DNA of 37,496 nucleotides from Candidatus Rifleibacteriota bacterium. Its GTDB lineage: Bacteria; Muiribacteriota; UBA6191; JACPRK01; JACQZM01. Shown in pieces: positions 1 through 7,156 of this stretch. Positions within the stretch are counted from its first letter, which is position 1; the number at the start of each line of letters is the position of its first letter. The notes below the pieces were generated by a model. It was not told where the DNA came from. It was given only the letters and a program-made list of their open reading frames with translations, and searched no databases. A program made the translations under genes and the position numbers. The stretch lies in assembly GCA_016213885.1 (NCBI GenBank), contig JACQZM010000304.1, positions 1 through 37,496 of the forward strand, written 5' to 3'.

Positions 1-1
1 G

Positions 2-871
2 GTGCTGGAGCGGCGGCTGGGGAGAGAGGTTCCGCTCGGGGCTCTGCTCGCGGGCTCCACGATCGGCCAGATCGCCTCGGCGCTCGGGAGCGTCCCCTCC
101 GGCCTGCTGGTGAAGCTCCGGGAAGGAGACGGGACCCGGCAGCCGCTGGTCTTGATCCACGCCATCTCCGGGACGGTGTTCCCGTTCGTGCCGCTGGCCG
201 CGAGCCTCGCCGCGGGTCGCGAGGTCCACGCTCTGCAGGCCCGGGGGCTTCTGGGAGACCAGCCCCCCCACGAGACGCTGGACTCCATGGCCGCCGACTA
301 CGCCCGGGAGATCAGGCGGGTCCAGCCGAACGGACCCTACGGCATTCTGGGTTGGTCGTTCGGCTGCACGGTGGCGCTCGCCGTGGCCCGGCTGCTCACC
401 CTGGAGGGAGAGACCGTGGCGCCGCTGGTGATGGTGGACGGGCCGGCGCCGATCGGGAGGGAGAGCCCCGGGGAGAATGAACAGGCGCTCCGGGAGAGGT
501 TCCGCGCCGAGGTGGCCGCCCTGACGGCAGGCTCGACCGGTCCGCTGCCTGCCCTGGACGAGGAGCTCCTGTTCAGGGTGTTCCGGGCCAACGTCGGGAT
601 CGCGCACGGGGCCCCCCGGCAGAGGGCCGGCAAGCCGGACGGGCTCGTCGGCCGGTACGGCGGTCCGGTCGTGCTGTTCAGAGCCTCCGAGGGCAGCTCC
701 GCGACCCTGGAACCCCGGGACCTGGACTGGGGGCTGATCCAGCCCGAGGTCACCGTGGTCTGGCTGCCCGGCGACCACTATTCGATGCTGAGGGAGCCGG
801 CGGTGCGAAGCCTCGCCGCTGCCGTGGACGCCCTCCTGGCGCCTGCCTCTGGCACACCCGTTCCCGGCTGA
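2..871 (+). CDS. NRPS/PKS C-terminal fragment: carrier-domain tail plus type I thioesterase (5' partial)
   Basis: The last part of a multidomain assembly-line enzyme that releases a finished peptide or polyketide by hydrolysis or cyclisation. Residues 1-30 look like the last helices of a phosphopantetheine carrier domain; the pantetheine serine would lie upstream of the window. From about residue 47 there is an alpha/beta-hydrolase thioesterase: a PLVLIHAISG strand-loop, nucleophile elbow GWSFG with Ser119, a candidate acid Asp146 in MVDGPAP, and His259 in GDHYSM. This matches the catalytic triad of type I thioesterases. The reading frame is open to the window edge, and the GTG at position 2 is unlikely to be the real start. 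The next gene begins 111 bp downstream and concerns glycosylation, so this is the end of the biosynthetic operon or of its last synthetase. The product cannot be deduced from this piece. Confidence 0.9.
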   Translation: MLERRLGREVPLGALLAGSTIGQIASALGSVPSGLLVKLREGDGTRQPLVLIHAISGTVFPFVPLAASLAAGREVHALQARGLLGDQPPHETLDSMAADYAREIRRVQPNGPYGILGWSFGCTVALAVARLLTLEGETVAPLVMVDGPAPIGRESPGENEQALRERFRAEVAALTAGSTGPLPALDEELLFRVFRANVGIAHGAPRQRAGKPDGLVGRYGGPVVLFRASEGSSATLEPRDLDWGLIQPEVTVVWLPGDHYSMLREPAVRSLAAAVDALLAPASGTPVPG

Positions 872-925
872 GCGCCGGAGCGCCGGCGGCCCGGGCCGCA
901 ACGGCACCGGGGCCGACAGCCGGTG

Positions 926-931
926 TATGCT
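926..931 (+). promoter_or_regulatory. Possible -10 element TATGCT
   Basis: TATGCT lies 51 bp before the ATG at 983. No convincing -35 is visible at 17-18 bp spacing. The same hexamer is the -10 of two better promoters in this window (before 18666 minus and 35110 plus), which is the main reason for listing it. Confidence 0.3.
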
Positions 932-982
932 CGCTCGAACGCCCGGCGATCGTCGAGGCCGGCCGATCTCCAGGAGACCAGC

Positions 983-3886
983 ATGTCACGGAAGGCTCGC
1001 CACCGTCGGCGTCGGGAGAACGAGCTCCCCCCGCCCTCGTCGGCCCGGAGGCCGGCCGGATCCTCGGTCCAGCCGGGAGCCCGCCCTGCCCGGCCGCGGA
1101 TCCTCGCGGCGACGGTGCTGTTTCCGCTGCTTGTGACCCTGTCGCTCGCGTACACGCTCGACCACCTCCTCTGGGAGAAAGAGGCGCGTCACGACTTCCG
1201 CAGTCTGCATGTGGCCGCCAGGGTGATGGACCAAGGGGGGAACCCGTACGACGTCGGCCAGATGAACGACCTGGCCAGGTCCTCCGGGATCAAGGAGTAC
1301 GTCTGGCCCTACCTGTACACGCCGTTTCTCGCCTCCATGCTGGTCCCGGTCACGCGCGTGATCGACGTCCTCTGGCTGCAGCATCTGTGGACGTTCCTCT
1401 CTGCTCTGGCGCTCGCTCTCTCGCTGTCGCTCGCGATCCCCCTGGTCGAGAGCTGGCTGGATCGGGCCGGGCTTCCGGAGGGGGCCGCCGGCTCCAGACG
1501 GATGAGCCTCTTGTTGCTCGCGTGTCTGATGATCCGGGTGCTGCCCACGAAGAACATCGTCTTCCTGGGACAGGTCGACCTCGTCATCGTCGCCCTCTTG
1601 ACGCTGTCGCTCTGGTGCGATCGGGAGGGCCACTGGCGCATGTCGGGGATCTTCCTCGCCGTGGCCGTCGTGACCAGGGTGACCCCGGTGGTGCTCGCCC
1701 TGGGCCTCGTCTGGAGGGGCCGGTGGAGGACCCTGGCCTGGCTCGGGGGATCCGCGGCGGCGTTGATCGCCCTGTCGATCCTGGTGGGGAAGGTGGGGCC
1801 CTGGGTCGAGTTCCTGCGCTGGGTGCCCTCGATGGCACCGGGGAGCGCCGTTCCCGGCCTGTTCCCGCCGCACGCCTATCCGAACTTCTCCATCGCGGCC
1901 TGGGTCAGCAGACTGGCCGGAGACGACCTGTGGCTCGCCGGCGTGGTCGTGCCGGCCGTCACGCTGGTCATCATCCTGGCGATCGTGGAGCTCGCGCGCG
2001 ACAAGGAGCCGGAGCTGGCGGAGCCGCTGGTGGCTTCGGGGCTGCTGATCGCCGTCGTGCTGGCCTCGCCGATCGCGTATCTCAACCACCTGGTGTACAT
2101 CCTGCCCGGGATCATGTTCTTGCTCGCCGTGGAGCTCCAGCAGGGCAGGTACGGGAGGTTCGCCTCGCTCCTGGCGATCGTCACGATCACGGCCGTCGAC
2201 TTCCCGCTCGTGTACGACGCCCTGGGGCTGGGCCCCTTCGGCCGGAGGGTGGTCACCTCGCTGAACCTGTACGGACTCCTGACCCTTCTCGGATGGACGA
2301 TCGCCCGGCTCATCGCGACGCCGGCGGCGCCCCCCGGTGCGCGCTCGTCGGCGCCGATCGGATGGCCGGTGCACCGGGGACTGGAGGTGGTGGCGATCCT
2401 GGCCGCCGTCGCCTCCCTGGGAACCTTCGGCATCGCCGCATCCCTGCGGCTGACCGCCCCGTTCGCTCTCGACTGGGCCGAAGGCCTGTCGATGCTCCAC
2501 GCCCTGAGCCTCTGCCGCGGCTGGCCGCCGTTCCACGCCCCGGATGTGGAGTCGATCCCGCCCATCTACACGCCCGGCCACGCCCTCCTGCTCTGGGGGC
2601 TCGCCCGGGTCGGGCTGGCCGGCTTCTTCGTGCCCCGGCTCCTGGCCGTGGGAATGACGCTGGCCGCCGTCGTCGTCCTGTATCGACTCGTGCGGCGCGA
2701 GGGTGGCGGGCGAACCGATGCTCTGGCCGGCGTGGCGGTGTTCCTGGGATCCTACGTCGCTCTGGATCGGTCGCTGGACACCGGCCGGGTCGACACCCCG
2801 GCGCTCTTCTTCTTCGCCCTGGCGCTCCGGTGGCTGCTCGCTCCGGGGCGATGGCCGGCCGGGACGTGGGCCGGGATTCTCTCGCTCGTGGCTGCCGGGC
2901 TGATCAAGCAGTCCTACGGACTCCCCGGAGTCGCCCTGATCCTCGGGATGTTCGCGCGACGTCCGGTCAAGGCGCGACACGTGCTCCTGCGGTGCGTGGC
3001 GATCGTCGTCGGGGTGGTCGTGCTCCTGGAGATCTGGTGCCGCGGCTGGTTCCTGTTCTGGACGGTCAAGCTCCCGGGAATGCAGGCCTGGGACCTGACG
3101 AAGAGGTGGATGGCCCTGGCCGGAGACCTGGGCGGCGCGTTCCCGGTCGTTCTGCTGCTCGCGGCCCCCTCGTGTCTGGTCCTGCGCATCCTGGCGGGGC
3201 GATCGTCGGGACCGGGCGGGGTGGCCTTGCCGCTGGCGGCGCTGGCGACCTACGCCATGGGAGCTCTGGGGCGGATCAAGGTCGGAGGCCACGTCAACGT
3301 CTGGACCGGGTTCGTGTTCATGGAAGGCCTGATGGTCGGAGCGCTCCTGGCGGATCTGAACCGCCTGGCCCGGCACCGGCCATCCTGGGGACCCTTCGCG
3401 CGGGCGTGCCGGGCGACGATCGTTCTCGTCGCGGTCGTGGGGGCCATGACGAGGCTGGGCGATCCCCGGAGCGCCCGGCCAGGCGCCGACGAGTACATCA
3501 AGGCCCGGATGTTCCAGCGAGAGGTGCAGAGCCGCTCTCGCGTTCTCTGCCCGATCTTCCCGCTCGAGACGGAGCTGGCGGGTGGAGCGCCCCAGTTCTC
3601 GCTGATGCCGCTGTGGGACATCAGCTACGCCGGTGCGGATCTCTCGGTACGGGGCCTCCAGGAGCGGATCCGGTCGAGGTGGTTCGAGGCGGTGATGCTG
3701 CCCCTGGAGAACGCCCAGTCCCTGCCCGGCCTGGCCGAGGCCTACGAACCGATCCGGGTCGTCCCGGCTCCGCAGATGGTCGGCGGGAACCGCATGTTGC
3801 CGCTCTGGGTCTGGCTGCCCCGGAAGGACCGGCAGGGACCCGACGGCCCGGCAGGCGCGGAGCGCTCTCCGGCTCGTCGGGACTGA
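983..3886 (+). CDS. Double GT-C integral membrane glycosyltransferase (GT87-like + PMT/ArnT-like halves)
   Basis: A 967-aa multispanning membrane protein expected to transfer sugars from polyprenyl-phosphate donors on the outer face of the cytoplasmic membrane. After a basic cytoplasmic start (MSRKARHRRRR) comes a first hydrophobic half resembling GT87/DUF2029 mannosyltransferases: an acidic first loop (HDFRSLHVAA), the GGNPYDV motif, then repeated TM segments to about residue 450. A second half begins near residue 465 and has its own GT-C signature: TM, then LDWAEG with a candidate catalytic Asp, then YTPGHALLLW, as in PMT/ArnT-like enzymes. Each half is roughly the size of a stand-alone GT-C protein, so this is probably a gene fusion. 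I chose ATG 983 because AGGAG at 972-976 is well spaced; an in-frame ATG at 923 has no such site. A TMTC-like gene and a GT2 gene follow. Confidence 0.8.
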   Translation: MSRKARHRRRRENELPPPSSARRPAGSSVQPGARPARPRILAATVLFPLLVTLSLAYTLDHLLWEKEARHDFRSLHVAARVMDQGGNPYDVGQMNDLARSSGIKEYVWPYLYTPFLASMLVPVTRVIDVLWLQHLWTFLSALALALSLSLAIPLVESWLDRAGLPEGAAGSRRMSLLLLACLMIRVLPTKNIVFLGQVDLVIVALLTLSLWCDREGHWRMSGIFLAVAVVTRVTPVVLALGLVWRGRWRTLAWLGGSAAALIALSILVGKVGPWVEFLRWVPSMAPGSAVPGLFPPHAYPNFSIAAWVSRLAGDDLWLAGVVVPAVTLVIILAIVELARDKEPELAEPLVASGLLIAVVLASPIAYLNHLVYILPGIMFLLAVELQQGRYGRFASLLAIVTITAVDFPLVYDALGLGPFGRRVVTSLNLYGLLTLLGWTIARLIATPAAPPGARSSAPIGWPVHRGLEVVAILAAVASLGTFGIAASLRLTAPFALDWAEGLSMLHALSLCRGWPPFHAPDVESIPPIYTPGHALLLWGLARVGLAGFFVPRLLAVGMTLAAVVVLYRLVRREGGGRTDALAGVAVFLGSYVALDRSLDTGRVDTPALFFFALALRWLLAPGRWPAGTWAGILSLVAAGLIKQSYGLPGVALILGMFARRPVKARHVLLRCVAIVVGVVVLLEIWCRGWFLFWTVKLPGMQAWDLTKRWMALAGDLGGAFPVVLLLAAPSCLVLRILAGRSSGPGGVALPLAALATYAMGALGRIKVGGHVNVWTGFVFMEGLMVGALLADLNRLARHRPSWGPFARACRATIVLVAVVGAMTRLGDPRSARPGADEYIKARMFQREVQSRSRVLCPIFPLETELAGGAPQFSLMPLWDISYAGADLSVRGLQERIRSRWFEAVMLPLENAQSLPGLAEAYEPIRVVPAPQMVGGNRMLPLWVWLPRKDRQGPDGPAGAERSPARRD

Positions 3887-3897
3887 CCGGCGCCAGC

Positions 3898-3927
3898 TTG
3901 ACCCCCGCGTCCTTCGAAGCCTAGAAT
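3898..3927 (+). promoter_or_regulatory. Sigma-70-type promoter TTGACC-N18-TAGAAT, predicted leaderless
   Basis: TTGACC (3898-3903) and TAGAAT (3922-3927) are separated by 18 bp. The ATG of the next gene is only 6 nt after the -10, so transcription would start at or next to the start codon. There is no Shine-Dalgarno sequence in the 6-nt gap, consistent with a leaderless mRNA. Confidence 0.65.
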
Positions 3928-3933
3928 CGGGCG

Positions 3934-5976
3934 ATGACCGCACGAGACCCCAGGAGCGCCCGGGACCGGCCCCCGCCGGAGCGACCGGCCCCGGAGGGTT
4001 CCCTGGGCCAGCTCTGGCTGTTTCCGGGGGTGCAGCACGGCGCGCTGGTGGCGCTGGGGCTCGCCCTCCTGGTCTACTTCAACAGCCTCCCGGGCCAGTT
4101 CGTCTTCGACGACGACGCCCTGATCCTCGAGAACCCGCTGGTCACCGACAGGAGCCAGCTGCCCAGGATCCTCTTCGATCAGCGCGGCCCGGCGTACCGG
4201 CCGGTGCGGACGCTGTCGTACGCTCTCGACTACAGGGTCTGGGAGACCAACCCGGCGGGCTACCACCTGTCCAACGTCCTGTACCACGGGCTGGTGGGAC
4301 TCGTGATCTTCCTCATCGCCCGGGCTCTCTTCCTCGGCGGGCCGGTGGCGCTGGTCGCCACGGCGCTCTTCGTCACCCACCCGATCCACACCGACGCCGT
4401 GAGCTACATCTCGGGCCGGCGAGACGTCCTGTCGAGCCTGTTCTACCTGGCGGGATTCTACCTGTTCCTGTCGGATCGGCGGTCGCCGAGTCCGTTGAAG
4501 ATCCTGGGCCTCGTGACCTGCTACGTCCTGGGGGTCTTCACCAAGGAGATGGCCGCCACCCTGCCGGTGGTCTGCCTGGCCTACCATCTCACCTGGGGAA
4601 GGCACGAGTTCGAGGCCAGACCCCGGGGTCCGACGTTCTATGCCTCGTTCCTCGCGTTCGGGACGCTGTTCGCCTACTACGCGGTCTACCTGGACCGCGG
4701 GGTCACCCTGATGCCCCGCTACCACGGGGGCAGCTTCTGGATCACCATGCTCACCATGGCCCGCGCGGTCTGCCACTACCTCGGATTGCTGGTGGCGCCG
4801 CTGTACCTCTCGGCGGACTACTCGTGGAACGCCTTCCCGCTCTCCCGGGGGCTCCTCGAGCCGGCGACCCTGATCGCCGTGGTCGGGGCGGTGGGGACCG
4901 GGCTCGCGCCGTTCTTCTGGGCCGCCCGCCGTCCGGCCCTGTCGTTCGGGCTGTTCTGGTTCTGGCTGACCCTGGGGCCGGTGCTCCAGATCGTGCCCCA
5001 CACCGAGATGGTGGCGGAGCACTACCTGTACCTCCCATCGGCGGCGTTCTGCATCGGCCTGGCCGTGCTGTCGGTCAACGCCATGGGCCGGTGGCCCAGG
5101 GGCGCCGCCGTGGCGATCGTGGCCCTGCTGGCCCTCTACGGCGCCCGCACCGTCGTGCGGAACGCGGACTGGGTCGACGGGCAGACGCTCTGGGCGAGAA
5201 CCGTCGAGACCTACCCCACCTGCGCCCGGGCCCGGACCAACCTCGGGCTGGCGCTGGAGAAGCAGGGGCTGTACGACGAGGCGGTCCGGGAGTACGAGAT
5301 GGCGTTGTTGATCATGCCCGACGACCCGTACACGCTGAACAACCTGGGGACGCTCCACTTCCAGCTGGGCCGCAACCAGGAGGCCCGGAGACTGCTGGCG
5401 AGGGCCGTGGCCCGGGTGCCAGGCTACCCGGAGGCGCTGAGCAACCTGGGCGCCGTGGAGTGCGAGCTGGGCGATCTGCCGTCGGCCCTGGCCCACATCA
5501 GGGCGGCGCTGACCGCCAAGCCCCACCACGTGTCGGCGCTCTTGAACCTCGGCATGGTGCTCCGACGGCACGGAAAGCAGCGGCACGCCGAGGCCGAGGC
5601 CGCCTACCAGGAAGCGATCCGGATCGACCCCGGCAACGCCACCGCCTTCAACAACCTGGGGGCTCTCTACCTGGACGCGGGACAGGGGGACAGGGCCGTG
5701 AAGGCGTTCTCCCGTGTGATATCCTTGCGGACCGAGTCGAGCCAGGCATGGATGAACCTGGCCAGGGCCTGGGCGTCCTCCGGACACAGAGAGCGGGCCA
5801 GCGAGTCGCTGGTGAGAGCGGCGATGCTCCAGCCGACGTCGGGGCCGGTGCAGCTCGAGAGCGCTCGACTGGCGCTGAAGAGCGGTCTTCCCGACGTGGC
5901 CCGGCGGCTGTACCGGCGGGCCAGCGACCTGGGCTCTCGCGACTTTGAGCTGGAGAGATCTCTGGGGGTGCGCTGA
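3934..5976 (+). CDS. TMTC-like membrane glycosyltransferase with C-terminal TPR repeats
   Basis: A 680-aa protein with an N-terminal polytopic GT-C-type domain (about 33-415) and about seven tetratricopeptide repeats (about 422-665). The first TM segment is followed by QFVFDDDALI, an acidic triplet at residues 59-61 in the position of the catalytic or metal-binding acid of GT-C enzymes. HPIHTDAVSYISGRRD further on is typical of the TMTC/protein O-mannosyltransferase group of bacterial TPR membrane proteins. The TPR tail probably lies outside the membrane and would present acceptor proteins, though acceptor and sugar are unknown. Its start is set by a promoter whose -10 lies 6 nt upstream. The stop is followed after 2 nt by the ATG of a GT2 enzyme, so the two are almost certainly co-transcribed and functionally linked. 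Confidence 0.85.
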   Translation: MTARDPRSARDRPPPERPAPEGSLGQLWLFPGVQHGALVALGLALLVYFNSLPGQFVFDDDALILENPLVTDRSQLPRILFDQRGPAYRPVRTLSYALDYRVWETNPAGYHLSNVLYHGLVGLVIFLIARALFLGGPVALVATALFVTHPIHTDAVSYISGRRDVLSSLFYLAGFYLFLSDRRSPSPLKILGLVTCYVLGVFTKEMAATLPVVCLAYHLTWGRHEFEARPRGPTFYASFLAFGTLFAYYAVYLDRGVTLMPRYHGGSFWITMLTMARAVCHYLGLLVAPLYLSADYSWNAFPLSRGLLEPATLIAVVGAVGTGLAPFFWAARRPALSFGLFWFWLTLGPVLQIVPHTEMVAEHYLYLPSAAFCIGLAVLSVNAMGRWPRGAAVAIVALLALYGARTVVRNADWVDGQTLWARTVETYPTCARARTNLGLALEKQGLYDEAVREYEMALLIMPDDPYTLNNLGTLHFQLGRNQEARRLLARAVARVPGYPEALSNLGAVECELGDLPSALAHIRAALTAKPHHVSALLNLGMVLRRHGKQRHAEAEAAYQEAIRIDPGNATAFNNLGALYLDAGQGDRAVKAFSRVISLRTESSQAWMNLARAWASSGHRERASESLVRAAMLQPTSGPVQLESARLALKSGLPDVARRLYRRASDLGSRDFELERSLGVR

Positions 5977-5978
5977 CG

Positions 5979-6971
5979 ATGGACAGGGCCGGCGTCTCCT
6001 GCGTCATTCCGCTCTGGAACGAGGAGGGATCGCTTCCCCACCTCCACGCGGCGCTCGTCGCCGCCCTGAAAGGGCTGAACCGGGACTACGAGGTGGTCTA
6101 CGTCGACGACGGCTCCACCGACGGCTCCAGAAAGGTGCTCGAGGCGCTCTACGACCAGGACGCCACGACCCAGGTCATCTCCCTCAGGGGCCATTACGGC
6201 AAGTCCGCGGCGCTCATGGCCGGGTTCCGCCACGCCCGCTTCCCCATCGTGGTGACCCTCGACGCCGATCTCCAGGACGAGCCGCAAGAGATCCCCAAGC
6301 TCCTCGAGACGCTGGAGCAGGGGTTCGACATGGTGACCGGCTGGAAGAGGGTGCGTCACGACCCGTGGCTGAAGGTGGTCTCCAGCCGGCTCTTCAACTG
6401 GGTGACGAGCCTGTTCACCGGCATCAGGCTCCACGACTACAACTCCGGGTTCAAGGCGTACCGGCGGGAGGTCCTGGCGGAGCTGGACATCTATGGCGAG
6501 CTCCACCGGTTCATCCCGGCGCTTCTGGGCCTGAGGCACTTCACCGTGGCGGAGGTGCCGGTGCAGCACAACCCCCGACAGTTCGGACGGACGAAGTTCG
6601 GCCCGGAGCGGTTCATCAACGGGTTCCTGGACCTCTTGACCGTGATGTTCCTCTCCAACTACCTGAAGACGCCCCTGCACCTGTTCGGCCGCATCGGGCT
6701 GCTGTTCTTCACGACCGGCTTCCTCATCAACAGCTACATCACCTACCTCAAGGCGCTCACCGGGACGATCCAGTTCCACTACCCGCTGCTCGTGCTGGGG
6801 ACGCTGCTGCTCATCATGGGCGTGCAGTTCGTGTGCACCGGTCTCCTGGGCGAGCTGATCAGCAAGGCGAACCGTCGCGACGCGGATCGCTTCGTCATCA
6901 GGGCCCACCTCACCCGCCACCCCCACGAGCCCGGCGGATTCACGATCAAGAGGCGCCAGCCCCCGGAGTGA
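5979..6971 (+). CDS. Polyprenyl-phosphate glycosyltransferase, GT2 family (DPM1/GtrB/ArnC-like)
   Basis: A 330-aa enzyme predicted to move a sugar from a nucleotide sugar onto polyprenyl phosphate at the cytoplasmic face, giving the lipid donor used by GT-C enzymes. The GT-A fold is clear: CVIPLWNEE at the N terminus, VYVDDGSTDGS (41-50), and the metal-binding LDADLQDEP with D95/D97. The acceptor-loop region contains QFGRTKFG. Two hydrophobic segments (about 225-255 and 262-290) anchor the C terminus, the usual arrangement of GtrB/ArnC-like proteins; eukaryotic DPM1 lacks them. The ATG is 2 nt after the TMTC-like gene, with GGGGGTGC upstream serving as a weak ribosome site. It probably supplies the donor for the two upstream membrane glycosyltransferases. 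The sugar cannot be told from sequence. Confidence 0.9.
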   Translation: MDRAGVSCVIPLWNEEGSLPHLHAALVAALKGLNRDYEVVYVDDGSTDGSRKVLEALYDQDATTQVISLRGHYGKSAALMAGFRHARFPIVVTLDADLQDEPQEIPKLLETLEQGFDMVTGWKRVRHDPWLKVVSSRLFNWVTSLFTGIRLHDYNSGFKAYRREVLAELDIYGELHRFIPALLGLRHFTVAEVPVQHNPRQFGRTKFGPERFINGFLDLLTVMFLSNYLKTPLHLFGRIGLLFFTTGFLINSYITYLKALTGTIQFHYPLLVLGTLLLIMGVQFVCTGLLGELISKANRRDADRFVIRAHLTRHPHEPGGFTIKRRQPPE

Positions 6972-6982
6972 CAGGAGCGTCC

Positions 6983-7003
6983 ACCCGGCGCCTCGCCGGA
7001 TCC
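6983..7003. terminator. Intergenic G/C hairpin after the glycosylation operon
   Basis: CCGGCG (6985-6990), loop CCT, CGCCGG (6994-6999). It sits 13 bp after the stop of the GT2 gene. It has no U-tract, so it is at best a non-canonical terminator. Nearly the same core occurs at 18742-18762. Confidence 0.3.
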
Positions 7004-7049
7004 ACTCCGACGCCCGAGTGGAGGGGGTTCACTCGAAGTCGCGCTCGTC

Positions 7050-7079
7050 GTGACGGGCCGTGCGTCGGCCTGGTACACT
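7050..7079 (+). promoter_or_regulatory. Promoter-like GTGACG-N18-TACACT with extended -10
   Basis: GTGACG (7050-7055), an 18-bp spacer, and TACACT (7074-7079) preceded by TGG, which gives an extended -10. It would drive the kinase gene at 7157 with a leader of about 70 nt. Confidence 0.5.
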
Positions 7080-7156
7080 TCGAGGACGCGATCGTGGCCG
7101 GACCGCGGCCCGGGCCATCGCCGACGCCGGCGATGAGAGGCGAGGTCGATTAAGGC

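Noticed and set aside
986..3943. Long antisense open frame opposite the GT-C gene, and similar ones at 3742-5787, 6779-9433 and 9436-11679 (minus)
   Set aside because: Composition is Arg/Gly/His/Pro-rich without any domain, and the other strand encodes clear families. Such frames are expected in DNA of this G/C content.
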